From positions 248,001 to 312,000 of the forward strand of contig JADKFS010000002.1 of assembly GCA_016717335.1 (NCBI GenBank): 64,000 nt of DNA. The letters run 5' to 3'. Shown one piece after another: positions 16,864-23,792 of the stretch. Position 1 is the stretch's first letter. Each line of letters starts with the position of its first letter. The DNA is from Candidatus Ribeiella danica. Its GTDB lineage: Bacteria; Chloroflexota; Chloroflexia; Chloroflexales; Roseiflexaceae. The position numbers and the translations under genes were made by a program. The notes beneath the pieces are model-generated. The model ran no database searches, was not told the DNA's origin, and worked only from the letters and a program-made list of their open reading frames with translations.

Positions 16864-17709
16864 TATAATGCGCGGTATTATGACCCAGGTGTGGCTAGGT
16901 TTGTGTCAGCGGATTCAGTCGTTCCTGGTTTAGCAGCCGGCAGCATGGATGGCGTGACGCTCAAGTCGCTGACCGTCGACTTCCACGAGCCGGGGCTTGT
17001 CTCCAAGCTGGGTGCCGAGAATGATTTCGGCTTCTGGTTCCAGCTGTCGGACGACGAGAAACAGAAGCTTGGCAGCATCTGGGGACCAGCGAACGCGCAG
17101 GCGCTGAATCGGTATAGCTATGTACAGAATAATCCATTGCGCTGGACGGATCCGAGTGGGCATTATCTGGAACCTCAAAAAGTTGATTTCGGTGACTGGG
17201 GATATGAAACAGTCGCTGGAACTCCTGGTACATCATATGTTGATGGTCAGGGTACAACCGTGTACGCTGATGAGAACACGGGTCTACTTTACAAGATCAA
17301 CAAGAACGGGCAGCGCGAGCGCCTTTATCGGGTGAAAATGCGCGGTACTGTGCCGGGCTGCCTACAAAAGCCGTGCGTCAAATACGTGTACGAGTATGAC
17401 ACCGGCTTCCAAGACTTCAAGCAACACGCTGATACTGCTCAGGCTGCCTGGGATGCCGTGCTTCCGAATACCATAGCGGGTGCAACTGGTGGCTGTCTTG
17501 TCGGTGGAATTGCCAGTGGCCCATTTTCACTAGGAGGATGCGCTATAGGAGCCATACTTACTGGTGCTGGCGCTGCTGCCGGAACTGCGGCCTGGGCATC
17601 ATATGTTCAAGCGCACGAGTATAAAGCCTCAGTGCCTCTCTTCCGAAGCATGGTAGACCATGGGGCACCTGGTGTTATGTACGGACCTCCCAAGGCTCCG
17701 GGATCATAG
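16864..17709 (+). CDS. Orphan RHS C-terminal tip, membrane-segment type
   Basis: Starts abruptly in YNARYYDPGVARFVSAD (frame open from about 16864; GTG 16891 is a possible start) and passes NRYSYVQNNPLRWTDPSGH into a unique tip. The tip has a beta-rich part (GLLYKINKNGQRERLYRVKM) and a long Gly/Ala/Cys hydrophobic stretch (GGCLVGGIASGPFSLGGCAI). It ends with YGPPKAPGS. The hydrophobic stretch and the multi-helix partner downstream suggest a membrane-acting toxin; this is inference. No recognisable toxin family. GC content drops compared with the RHS backbone. Confidence 0.65.
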   Translation, partial: YNARYYDPGVARFVSADSVVPGLAAGSMDGVTLKSLTVDFHEPGLVSKLGAENDFGFWFQLSDDEKQKLGSIWGPANAQALNRYSYVQNNPLRWTDPSGHYLEPQKVDFGDWGYETVAGTPGTSYVDGQGTTVYADENTGLLYKINKNGQRERLYRVKMRGTVPGCLQKPCVKYVYEYDTGFQDFKQHADTAQAAWDAVLPNTIAGATGGCLVGGIASGPFSLGGCAIGAILTGAGAAAGTAAWASYVQAHEYKASVPLFRSMVDHGAPGVMYGPPKAPGS

Positions 17710-17741
17710 ATTCTGAAGCCATTCACACCCGAGGGAAAATC

Positions 17742-18026
17742 ATGCCAGCTATGCTGATTTCTGGAATGCTCATAGGAAGCCTGCTTTCCGCATTTATTGC
17801 GACTATCATTGCGAATTTCATCCGACGAAGGCAAAAAAACGCGAAAGTAGGGTCAATTTGGTATCTACGCGCTGGTTTCATCTCCGCCTTTGCTATCGCT
17901 CTCTTTTGGACAGCATGGTTCTATCTACGTTACCAAGTACTGACCTGGGTAGGTATTCTTGGTGGGTTCATTTGGCTGGTTGTGATGGTGGGAGGTAGTT
18001 GGAGTTTATCTAGAACGCGTATGTAG
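17742..18026 (+). CDS. Three-helix membrane protein, candidate immunity protein
   Basis: Ninety-four residues with three predicted membrane spans: residues 3-26 (AMLISGMLIGSLLSAFIATI), about 44-62 (AGFISAFAIALFWTAWFYLR) and about 67-88 (LTWVGILGGFIWLVVMVGG). It starts 32 bp after the orphan tip. Small multi-span proteins often give immunity against membrane-targeting or periplasm-entering toxins. No family recognised. Confidence 0.65.
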   Translation: MPAMLISGMLIGSLLSAFIATIIANFIRRRQKNAKVGSIWYLRAGFISAFAIALFWTAWFYLRYQVLTWVGILGGFIWLVVMVGGSWSLSRTRM

Positions 18027-18196
18027 CCAGCATTTTGAGACAGTAGTGCTTTATTGGTTTTGTCAGCAGGCGTCCGTGAACGCTGATGCGCCGTGGTGAA
18101 GAACTCCTTGCCCTAATGCACCCAAATCATATCATATGATCGAGAGGTATGGGCATCACTGACGCGCCACGTGTCACCGGGTGCAGGCAAGCGTTG

Positions 18197-18916
18197 TCAG
18201 GCAGTGCTGATTGGCCTTGCCTGCATTCGTTGTGCTGCGACCTCCCGTTGACGCTTGACGCTCCACGCCTTCCCCCAGCCATTCTTCCCGCGCTGCGCCG
18301 CCAGTTCGGCTTGTACCTGTGCCAGCACCTCCGCTGCCAGCGCCGGCCGTTCGCTCGCCGCTGTCGTGTCCGGCTCCGCCACCTGCTCCGCAACACCACC
18401 TCCTTGACCCTGCTCCTGCGCACTCGGCGCTTCGACCTGCCTGCGCCGATAGCCGCCCCGCAGCGCCATCGCCTCCGCCCAGCGCGCACTCTTCAGCCAC
18501 GCGCGCACTGCGGCAACTGCCTCCGCCCCGGCCGCGTCCCAGATCATGCCGGCTTGTTTCAGCCGCGCCGTCACCAGCTGTTTACATGCGCTTTCCGCAC
18601 TGCCACTACCAATCTGCAGCCCACGCGCGCGGTAGCTGGCGTAATCCATGCGCTGCTGGTGCTCGCGGTAGTAGCTCAGCGCCGCCGCAACCGCCTCGCC
18701 ACACGTCTGCCACCGCTCCAGTTCGTCCATCACCTCGCCGACCTGACTCTCCCACAGCAGGTCCAACTGCGCCTGCGCCCAGCGAGCACGCTCCTCCCCC
18801 GCCTGGCCCCAAATCGCGCTCGCCGCCTGCCAGATATACTCATTGGCGTGATACCAGTCCACAATCTGGGTCGCGCGCGGGAAATGCCGCTCGGCGATAT
18901 GCCAGATCCTTCCTAT
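18197..18916 (-). pseudogene. ISKra4-family transposase remnant (C-terminal part)
   Basis: Reading from about 18916 the frame gives WHIAERHFPRATQIVDWYHA, then a helical region and LQIGSGSAESACKQLVTARL followed by KQAGMIW. These are the hallmark C-terminal motifs of ISKra4 transposases. The N-terminal half is missing: the sequence switches at about 18916 to the GC-rich repeat. No start codon and no terminal repeats are visible, so the element is dead. Confidence 0.85.
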
Positions 18917-19142
18917 GGGGCGGGCTTGCTACCCGCCGCGCGTGGATGCCGCCGGGCATGCGCGTCAAGCACCGCAACCGAGACGGCGTTCCTTTTGGGG
19001 TCCAGGGGCGCTAGCCCCGGCCGGGGGGTGGCGGGGTGGCGGCCCACCTCCGCCCGCGGGGGCACGGGGGCCGCGCAGGCCCCCGGCAGCGATGTGGGAA
19101 GGAAACACCCGCGGGGGCACGGGGGCCGAGCAGGCCCCCAGG
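18917..19142 (+). repeat. GC-rich palindromic dispersed element, copy E1
   Basis: Contains the family marks GCCGCGCGTGGA, GCATGCGCGTCAAGCA, TTTTGGGGTCCAGGGGCG and CCCCGGCCGGGG, followed by GC-only hairpins (GGGGGCACGGGGGCC). It truncates the ISKra4 remnant. Together with 19143-19335 it forms a near-identical copy of 29105-29495. Confidence 0.8.
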
Positions 19143-19335
19143 CTAGCGCCCGAGCGCCTGCTCGGCCGCCTGCAGCACCACATCATCCTTCGACAGCACC
19201 GTCTTCTGGTCGAGCGGGACGCGCAGGGTCGGCTTGACGCCCTGGCCTTCCAGGAACAGGCTGCCGTCGGGCAGCTTGAAGCGGCCGGTCGGGAACTGCA
19301 GTGAGATGTCCTCCGGCAGCTTGAACTCGCCGCGC
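19143..19335 (-). pseudogene. Duplicated 3' end of the S41 protease gene
   Basis: Nearly identical to 29301-29495, the last 64 codons of the S41 protease gene. On the minus strand it reads EFKLPEDISLQFPTGRFKLP and DQKTVLSKDDVVLQAAEQAL before the stop at 19143. Similarity ends exactly at the shared CGCCGCGC, where RHS linker DNA begins. It has no 5' part and is not expressed as a protease. Confidence 0.9.
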
Positions 19336-22014
19336 CCGACCAGCACGCCGACCAACACGCCGGCAGGCCCCACCAATACGCCCACCGCGACGCCCAGCGC
19401 CGGCACGCGGATCAAGGACAGCACCTTCGAGGGCGGCAGCCTGACCGACCCGACCACCGGCGTGGACAGCACCAGCGGCACGGTGAACCTGGAGACCGGC
19501 GCCCCGCTCAAGGGCAGCTTCAGCGCCACCATCCCGAATAACAATACCGGCAATCTGACGGAGAACTTCAGCGGGGTGGACGAGCTGTTCGTGTCGTTCT
19601 ACCTGCGCGCGGCCAGCTTCCCGGCCACGGCGCGCATCGCGCAGATCGCCAACGGCGGCACGACCGTGGGCGCGATCTACCTAACCACTAGCGGGACGCT
19701 CCAACTCAAGAACGGCTCGACCACAATCGGGACGAGCGGGGCGCTAACCGCCAGCACGCTCTACCGCGTCGGCATCCATCAGAAGAAAGGCACGGGCGGA
19801 AATGCCGTGCTGGAGGCCTACCTGGCGAGTGGCGACGCGGCCTTCGGTTCGCCGTTCGCCAGCAGCGCGGCGGAGACGTTCACCAGCCAGGCGACGAAGC
19901 TCGTGCTGGGGGCGACCAACGGGAACGCGGTGGCCGCGACGTTCGACGACATCCGGCTGGATAGCGCGGCGATGCCCGGCCCCTCGGGCGGCGGCACGCC
20001 CACCGCGACCCCGACCAACACGCCGGCCGGGCCGACCAGCACGCCGACGCAAACGCCGACCAGCACGCCGAGCAGCACGCCGGGAGGGCCGACCGCCACG
20101 CCGACCCGCACGGCGACGCGGACGCCGACCAGCACCCCGAGCAGCACGCCGGGTGGCGCAACCGCCACGGCCACCGCCACCCCGACCAGCACGCCGATCA
20201 GTGCGCCCGCACCCTACAACGAGATCTCCACCTACGACCCGCTCGGCAACCTCACCAGCAAGGCCGGCGTGGCCTATAGCTACGGCGCGCAGAGCGCCAG
20301 CTGCGCGGACGGCGCGCTCGCCAAAGCCCATACCGTGGTGCGGGTCGGCGCGGACAGCTCCTGCTATGACGCGAACGGCAACCTGGTCAGCGGCGGCGGG
20401 CGCACGTACACCTGGACCGCCGACAACCGGCCGGCGAGCGTGACCTACGCGGGCGGAAGCGAGCGCTACACCTACGACGCGGACGGCGAGCGGGTGGCCA
20501 AGGCCGTCACCGTCGGCACCACGACGACGACAACCGTCTCCTTCCAGGGGCTGTGGGAGCAGACCACCAGCGGCGCGCGGACGCTGTACTACACCTTCCA
20601 TGGGCAGGTGGTGGCCATGCGCACCAGCGCGGGTGTGACCTACCTGCACGGCGATCACCTGGGCAGCGTCAGCCTGGCGACGGACAGCGCGGGCGCGGTC
20701 GTGAGCCGGCAGGACTTCGACCCGTGGGGCGCGGTGCGCAGCGGCGGCGTGCTCCAGACGAACCTGAACTACACCGGCCAGCGACTGGACGGAACGGGGC
20801 TGCTGTATTATCATGCGCGGTATTATGACCCAGGCGTGGCGCGATTTGTCAGCGCCGATAGCGTGGCGCCTGCGTATGCCAATCCCCAGGATCTGAACCT
20901 TTACAGTTATGTCCATAATAACCCGGTGCGCTACAACGACCCCACAGGCCACTGCATCCCCGGCATCGGCGATTGCCAACTCATTAGCAGCCTCGGCGAC
21001 CTGAACTACCACGAGGCCGGGCAGTTCTTTGCGGGTGTCGCTGAGGGTGCGGCCTCGGTGGTCGAGGGCGTGGTGATGGCGCCGGCAGCGATTGCCCAGG
21101 CCGTGAGTAACCCGGCGGCTGCCGTCGCTGGATTGCAGGACCAAGCAGCAACTGTCGCACGCGGAGCGACGTTCCTGGCCAGCGACCCCAGCGGTGCCGC
21201 GGCAGCGCTGAACGAGGATCCGCGCGGGGTTGGACGGGTGTTGGGTACCGCGGCAGGGACGGCAGCCTTAGCCGTGGCTGGTGGTGAAGGCGGCGCGGCG
21301 GGGGAGGAAAGCGAAGTCGGGGCAGGCCCTTGCGCCAACAGCTTTAGCGCTGACACAGCGGTGGAGACCGATCTGGGTGCGCGCCCCATCGTCGCGTTAC
21401 AGATCGGCGACCATGTGCTGGCCTACGACCAGGCCACCGGCAGTACTGGCAGCTATACTGTTACCGCGACGATCCACCACCACGATCCGACGATTGTCCA
21501 TCTTGTCGTCGGCGGCGAGGCGCTCGTGACCACCCAAGCCCACCCCTTTTTCACGAACGAACGTGGCTGGGTGGATGCAGACAATCTGCGGCCTGGCGAG
21601 CATGTGTGGCGTCTGGACGGCAGTACAGGAATTGTCCAGACCCACTGGGTGGAAGCCCGCCCACAGGAGATGTATAATCTCACGGTTGCTGTAGCGCACA
21701 CATTTTTTGTAGGCAAGCAGCACTGGTTGGTACATAACATTGCTTGTCGCTTACCAAATGGTGAGGTTGGGCAAACGCTAAGCAATAGGCTGAAACCCTA
21801 TCCAGGACGAGATGGGCGAATCGCAGCAGGGAGCGGAATTCGAACGATTGATCAACTGGTAGATCAGTTTGGAGGAAGGGGCAAAGATTGGCTAAAACTG
21901 AAAGGCGAGGACTACGTAAACCTGCCTGATGGAGGCCGTCGCCTTGCTGAAATTCACTGGTATCAAAATGGAGGACTTCAAGTATGGGCGAAGGTAAAGC
22001 GATATCTGGACTAA
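19234..22014 (+). CDS. 5'-truncated RHS protein with HINT domain and unique toxin tip
   Basis: The first 34 codons are the antisense of the duplicated S41 gene end. RHS sequence begins at about 19336 with a Thr-Pro linker. Order: concanavalin-like module (residues 58-249), Thr-Pro linker, RHS core (about 328-570; LLYYHARYYDPGVARFVSAD, NPVRYNDPTGH). An Ala-rich spacer (about 590-695) follows, then a HINT autoprocessing domain (about 700-834; FSADTAVETDLGARPIVALQ at its start, HPFFTNERGWVDADNLRPGE, ending LVHN). A 92-residue toxin with KGEDYVNLPDGGRRLAEIHW closes the protein. HINT domains usually release the toxin by self-cleavage near the HN motif. Toxin activity is unknown. Confidence 0.85.
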   Translation: MTPWPSRNRLPSGSLKRPVGNCSEMSSGSLNSPRPTSTPTNTPAGPTNTPTATPSAGTRIKDSTFEGGSLTDPTTGVDSTSGTVNLETGAPLKGSFSATIPNNNTGNLTENFSGVDELFVSFYLRAASFPATARIAQIANGGTTVGAIYLTTSGTLQLKNGSTTIGTSGALTASTLYRVGIHQKKGTGGNAVLEAYLASGDAAFGSPFASSAAETFTSQATKLVLGATNGNAVAATFDDIRLDSAAMPGPSGGGTPTATPTNTPAGPTSTPTQTPTSTPSSTPGGPTATPTRTATRTPTSTPSSTPGGATATATATPTSTPISAPAPYNEISTYDPLGNLTSKAGVAYSYGAQSASCADGALAKAHTVVRVGADSSCYDANGNLVSGGGRTYTWTADNRPASVTYAGGSERYTYDADGERVAKAVTVGTTTTTTVSFQGLWEQTTSGARTLYYTFHGQVVAMRTSAGVTYLHGDHLGSVSLATDSAGAVVSRQDFDPWGAVRSGGVLQTNLNYTGQRLDGTGLLYYHARYYDPGVARFVSADSVAPAYANPQDLNLYSYVHNNPVRYNDPTGHCIPGIGDCQLISSLGDLNYHEAGQFFAGVAEGAASVVEGVVMAPAAIAQAVSNPAAAVAGLQDQAATVARGATFLASDPSGAAAALNEDPRGVGRVLGTAAGTAALAVAGGEGGAAGEESEVGAGPCANSFSADTAVETDLGARPIVALQIGDHVLAYDQATGSTGSYTVTATIHHHDPTIVHLVVGGEALVTTQAHPFFTNERGWVDADNLRPGEHVWRLDGSTGIVQTHWVEARPQEMYNLTVAVAHTFFVGKQHWLVHNIACRLPNGEVGQTLSNRLKPYPGRDGRIAAGSGIRTIDQLVDQFGGRGKDWLKLKGEDYVNLPDGGRRLAEIHWYQNGGLQVWAKVKRYLD
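19408..19980. repeat. Concanavalin-like module, third copy
   Basis: DNA nearly identical to 11502-12075, including long stretches in the middle without differences, which implies recent duplication or gene conversion within the island. Confidence 0.85.
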
Positions 22015-22223
22015 AACTGCGCTGTGTTACGAATCGATTCCAATTGGTTCGTAATCCAGAAGGACATCTATCGGTTGGTGACGATGATGTTACACCTTTT
22101 CTTATTCCTGGTAAACTTTACGATTTATTAGGGGTTGAGGAAGGGTGGTATAGAATCGTTGATGAAGAAGGTGAAGATTATCTTTACCCGCCGTATCTAT
22201 TTGAGCCTATAGAAGCGGAATAA
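21984..22223 (+). CDS. Candidate immunity protein for the HINT-RHS toxin
   Basis: Seventy-nine residues starting at ATG 21984, inside the last 31 bases of the RHS gene and preceded by GGAGG at good spacing. The core reads LKLRCVTNRFQLVRNPEGHL and ends GEDYLYPPYLFEPIEAE. The short beta-rich acidic protein with YRIVDEEGEDYLYPP resembles small immunity-type proteins found after RHS genes. The overlap with the toxin gene fits translational coupling. Confidence 0.75.
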   Translation: MGEGKAISGLKLRCVTNRFQLVRNPEGHLSVGDDDVTPFLIPGKLYDLLGVEEGWYRIVDEEGEDYLYPPYLFEPIEAE

Positions 22224-22533
22224 TTTTCTGCCGACCGTCTACTCTACGCCGAACAGGAAAGATGAATGCTTGGCATCATGGCAGGGCTACTATTGTAACA
22301 ATCTGCTATCGTAGCCTATCTTGCATTCGACAACTACACGGTGTGCCAGATTATCTGATGCCGCTCTCGACTCGATGCTTGCGCAAGCCACCCCAGTACG
22401 AGGAAGATACGGAACAGCGGAAGGTCGATCACGCTCTTCCCTTCCTTCCATCGCTCCGCAGTTTCTCGTTCACTCTCGGTGCCGCCTCTGCTACCGTGAC
22501 ACCTCGTATCCGACAATCACACGAGGTGCCACG
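22224..22533. other. Gap with inverted repeat and possible degenerate integrase start
   Basis: No intact gene. The inverted repeat CACCTCGT/ACGAGGTG lies at 22500-22528. At about 22352-22387 the frame SDAALDSMLAQA resembles the integrase start SDADLDALLTRA, perhaps an older, decayed copy. Confidence 0.45.
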
Positions 22534-22818
22534 ATGTCCGACGCCGATCTCGACGCCCTGCTGACCCGCGCCCGCGCCTACACCACCCACAGTCACACCG
22601 CCCACACCCTTCAAAACTACGCTGCCAATTGGAAACACTTCATCGCCTGGTGCGCCGAGCATGGCGGCCGCTCACTGCCCGCCGCACCCGAAACCATTCT
22701 CCGCTACGTCGTCGCCCTGATCGATCGCTACGCTGTCTCGACGATCGAGCGCCGGCTGGCGAGTATCAGCTATTACCACAAACAGGCCCGCCATCCGCTG
22801 CCGATTACAGATCCAGGC
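22534..22818 (+). pseudogene. Tyrosine recombinase remnant 2 (N-terminal fragment)
   Basis: Encodes MSDADLDALLTRARAYTTHS, the core-binding domain through SYYHKQARHPLPITDPG. It then runs into the 3' end of the reversed nucleotidyltransferase gene, so a recombination joint lies at about 22805-22818. The catalytic domain is missing. Confidence 0.85.
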
Positions 22819-23464
22819 GCAGTTGTTGCGGATCGTCAGATGACGATGAGCGCTTGGGTGGAGCACCACCGCGCAACGCAGCTTCGAGCAGGTCACTGAT
22901 CGCCAGCTGCGTCGCCCACGCCCGCATGTATTGCACGTCAAGCACGGTGCCCTGAGTCGCCAGCACCGCGAGCACATCGGCCCACTGCCGATCGAGCACC
23001 CCCTGCGCCATCCGATACCACTCCAACTTGATCAGCACGATGTCTTCTGCGCTCACGAAGTAGGCATAGCGCTCCGGATTGATCGCGATGGTCTGCGGCA
23101 CGCGTCGCGCAAACTGCGCTTGCTCGTAGGCGCGACCGGACGCGACGAACAGATCGATCTGAAAGAAGCTCGCGCGGTGGATCAGGTTGACGGTCGCGCG
23201 GTGGAGCGGATCATCGCGAAGGGTTGGCGCCAGCGCGATCGCGTCCTGGATCGCATCGAGCTGGACGAAGAAATCGGGTTCGAGACGAGCTACCAAAGCC
23301 GCAGCATGACGTGTCGTAAGCGCGACCAGAATGTCGGCGTCGCGTGTGGCGCGTGGCTCACCATACGCCGAGCTGGCAAAGGAGCCGCCGACGCAGTACC
23401 GCACACCGAGCGCCTCCAGCACAGCGGTCACCTCGAGTAGCACCTCAGTCGGCTGCACTGCCAT
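22805..23464 (-). CDS. Nucleotidyltransferase-fold protein (toxin-antitoxin type)
   Basis: About 219 residues from ATG 23464 (MAVQPTEVLLEVTAVLEALG). The nucleotidyltransferase core GGSFASSAYGEPRATRDADI shows the GS...G(x)R..DxD pattern. Further blocks are FFQIDLFVASGRAYEQAQF and SAEDIVLIKLEWYRM. The family contains AbiEii-like and DUF6036-like proteins of toxin-antitoxin or phage defence systems. Its small partner gene overlaps the start codon. The role here is inferred. Confidence 0.75.
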   Translation of the reverse strand: MAVQPTEVLLEVTAVLEALGVRYCVGGSFASSAYGEPRATRDADILVALTTRHAAALVARLEPDFFVQLDAIQDAIALAPTLRDDPLHRATVNLIHRASFFQIDLFVASGRAYEQAQFARRVPQTIAINPERYAYFVSAEDIVLIKLEWYRMAQGVLDRQWADVLAVLATQGTVLDVQYMRAWATQLAISDLLEAALRGGAPPKRSSSSDDPQQLRLDL

Positions 23465-23676
23465 CCTCGGCGATTGCCCCATAGACCCGCGCGGCTACTG
23501 CGGCGCCAAGCCAGCGCAGCCAACCGGCGCCGTATCTGCGCGTCCGATTCGGACGGATAGCGCCGGCGCAGATCGCTGGTCGCGAGCGTTTGCAGGGTCT
23601 GGTTGAGCTCGTTGACGTAGGCGAGTTTTTGCCACACCGGTGTCTCGCGCCAATGCTGGATCAGCATCACGCTCAT
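23445..23676 (-). pseudogene. Small partner gene of the nucleotidyltransferase, frameshifted
   Basis: Starts MSVMLIQHWRETPVWQKLAY (ATG 23676) and continues ATSDLRRRYPSESDAQIRRR. Around 23505-23515 the homologous sequence changes frame: the second frame reads VAARVYGAIAEDGSAAD and stops at 23445, inside the start of the nucleotidyltransferase gene. A base loss, or a sequencing error, would explain it. The protein type (short, helical, acidic end) accompanies such nucleotidyltransferases in many genomes. Confidence 0.6.
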
Positions 23677-23792
23677 CGCTGGGGGATGATCCGCAAGCGG
23701 AGAAGCCACGGGCGATCTCCTTCTCTGAACGAACGCGTATCGGGCATCCGGCTGTACCTGAGCTGAACACCCGAACGGGATCACATTATAGC

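Noticed and set aside
22262..22564. 100-residue frame upstream of integrase remnant 2
   Set aside because: No ribosome site; crosses the inverted repeat; only a short integrase-like piece in another frame was of interest.
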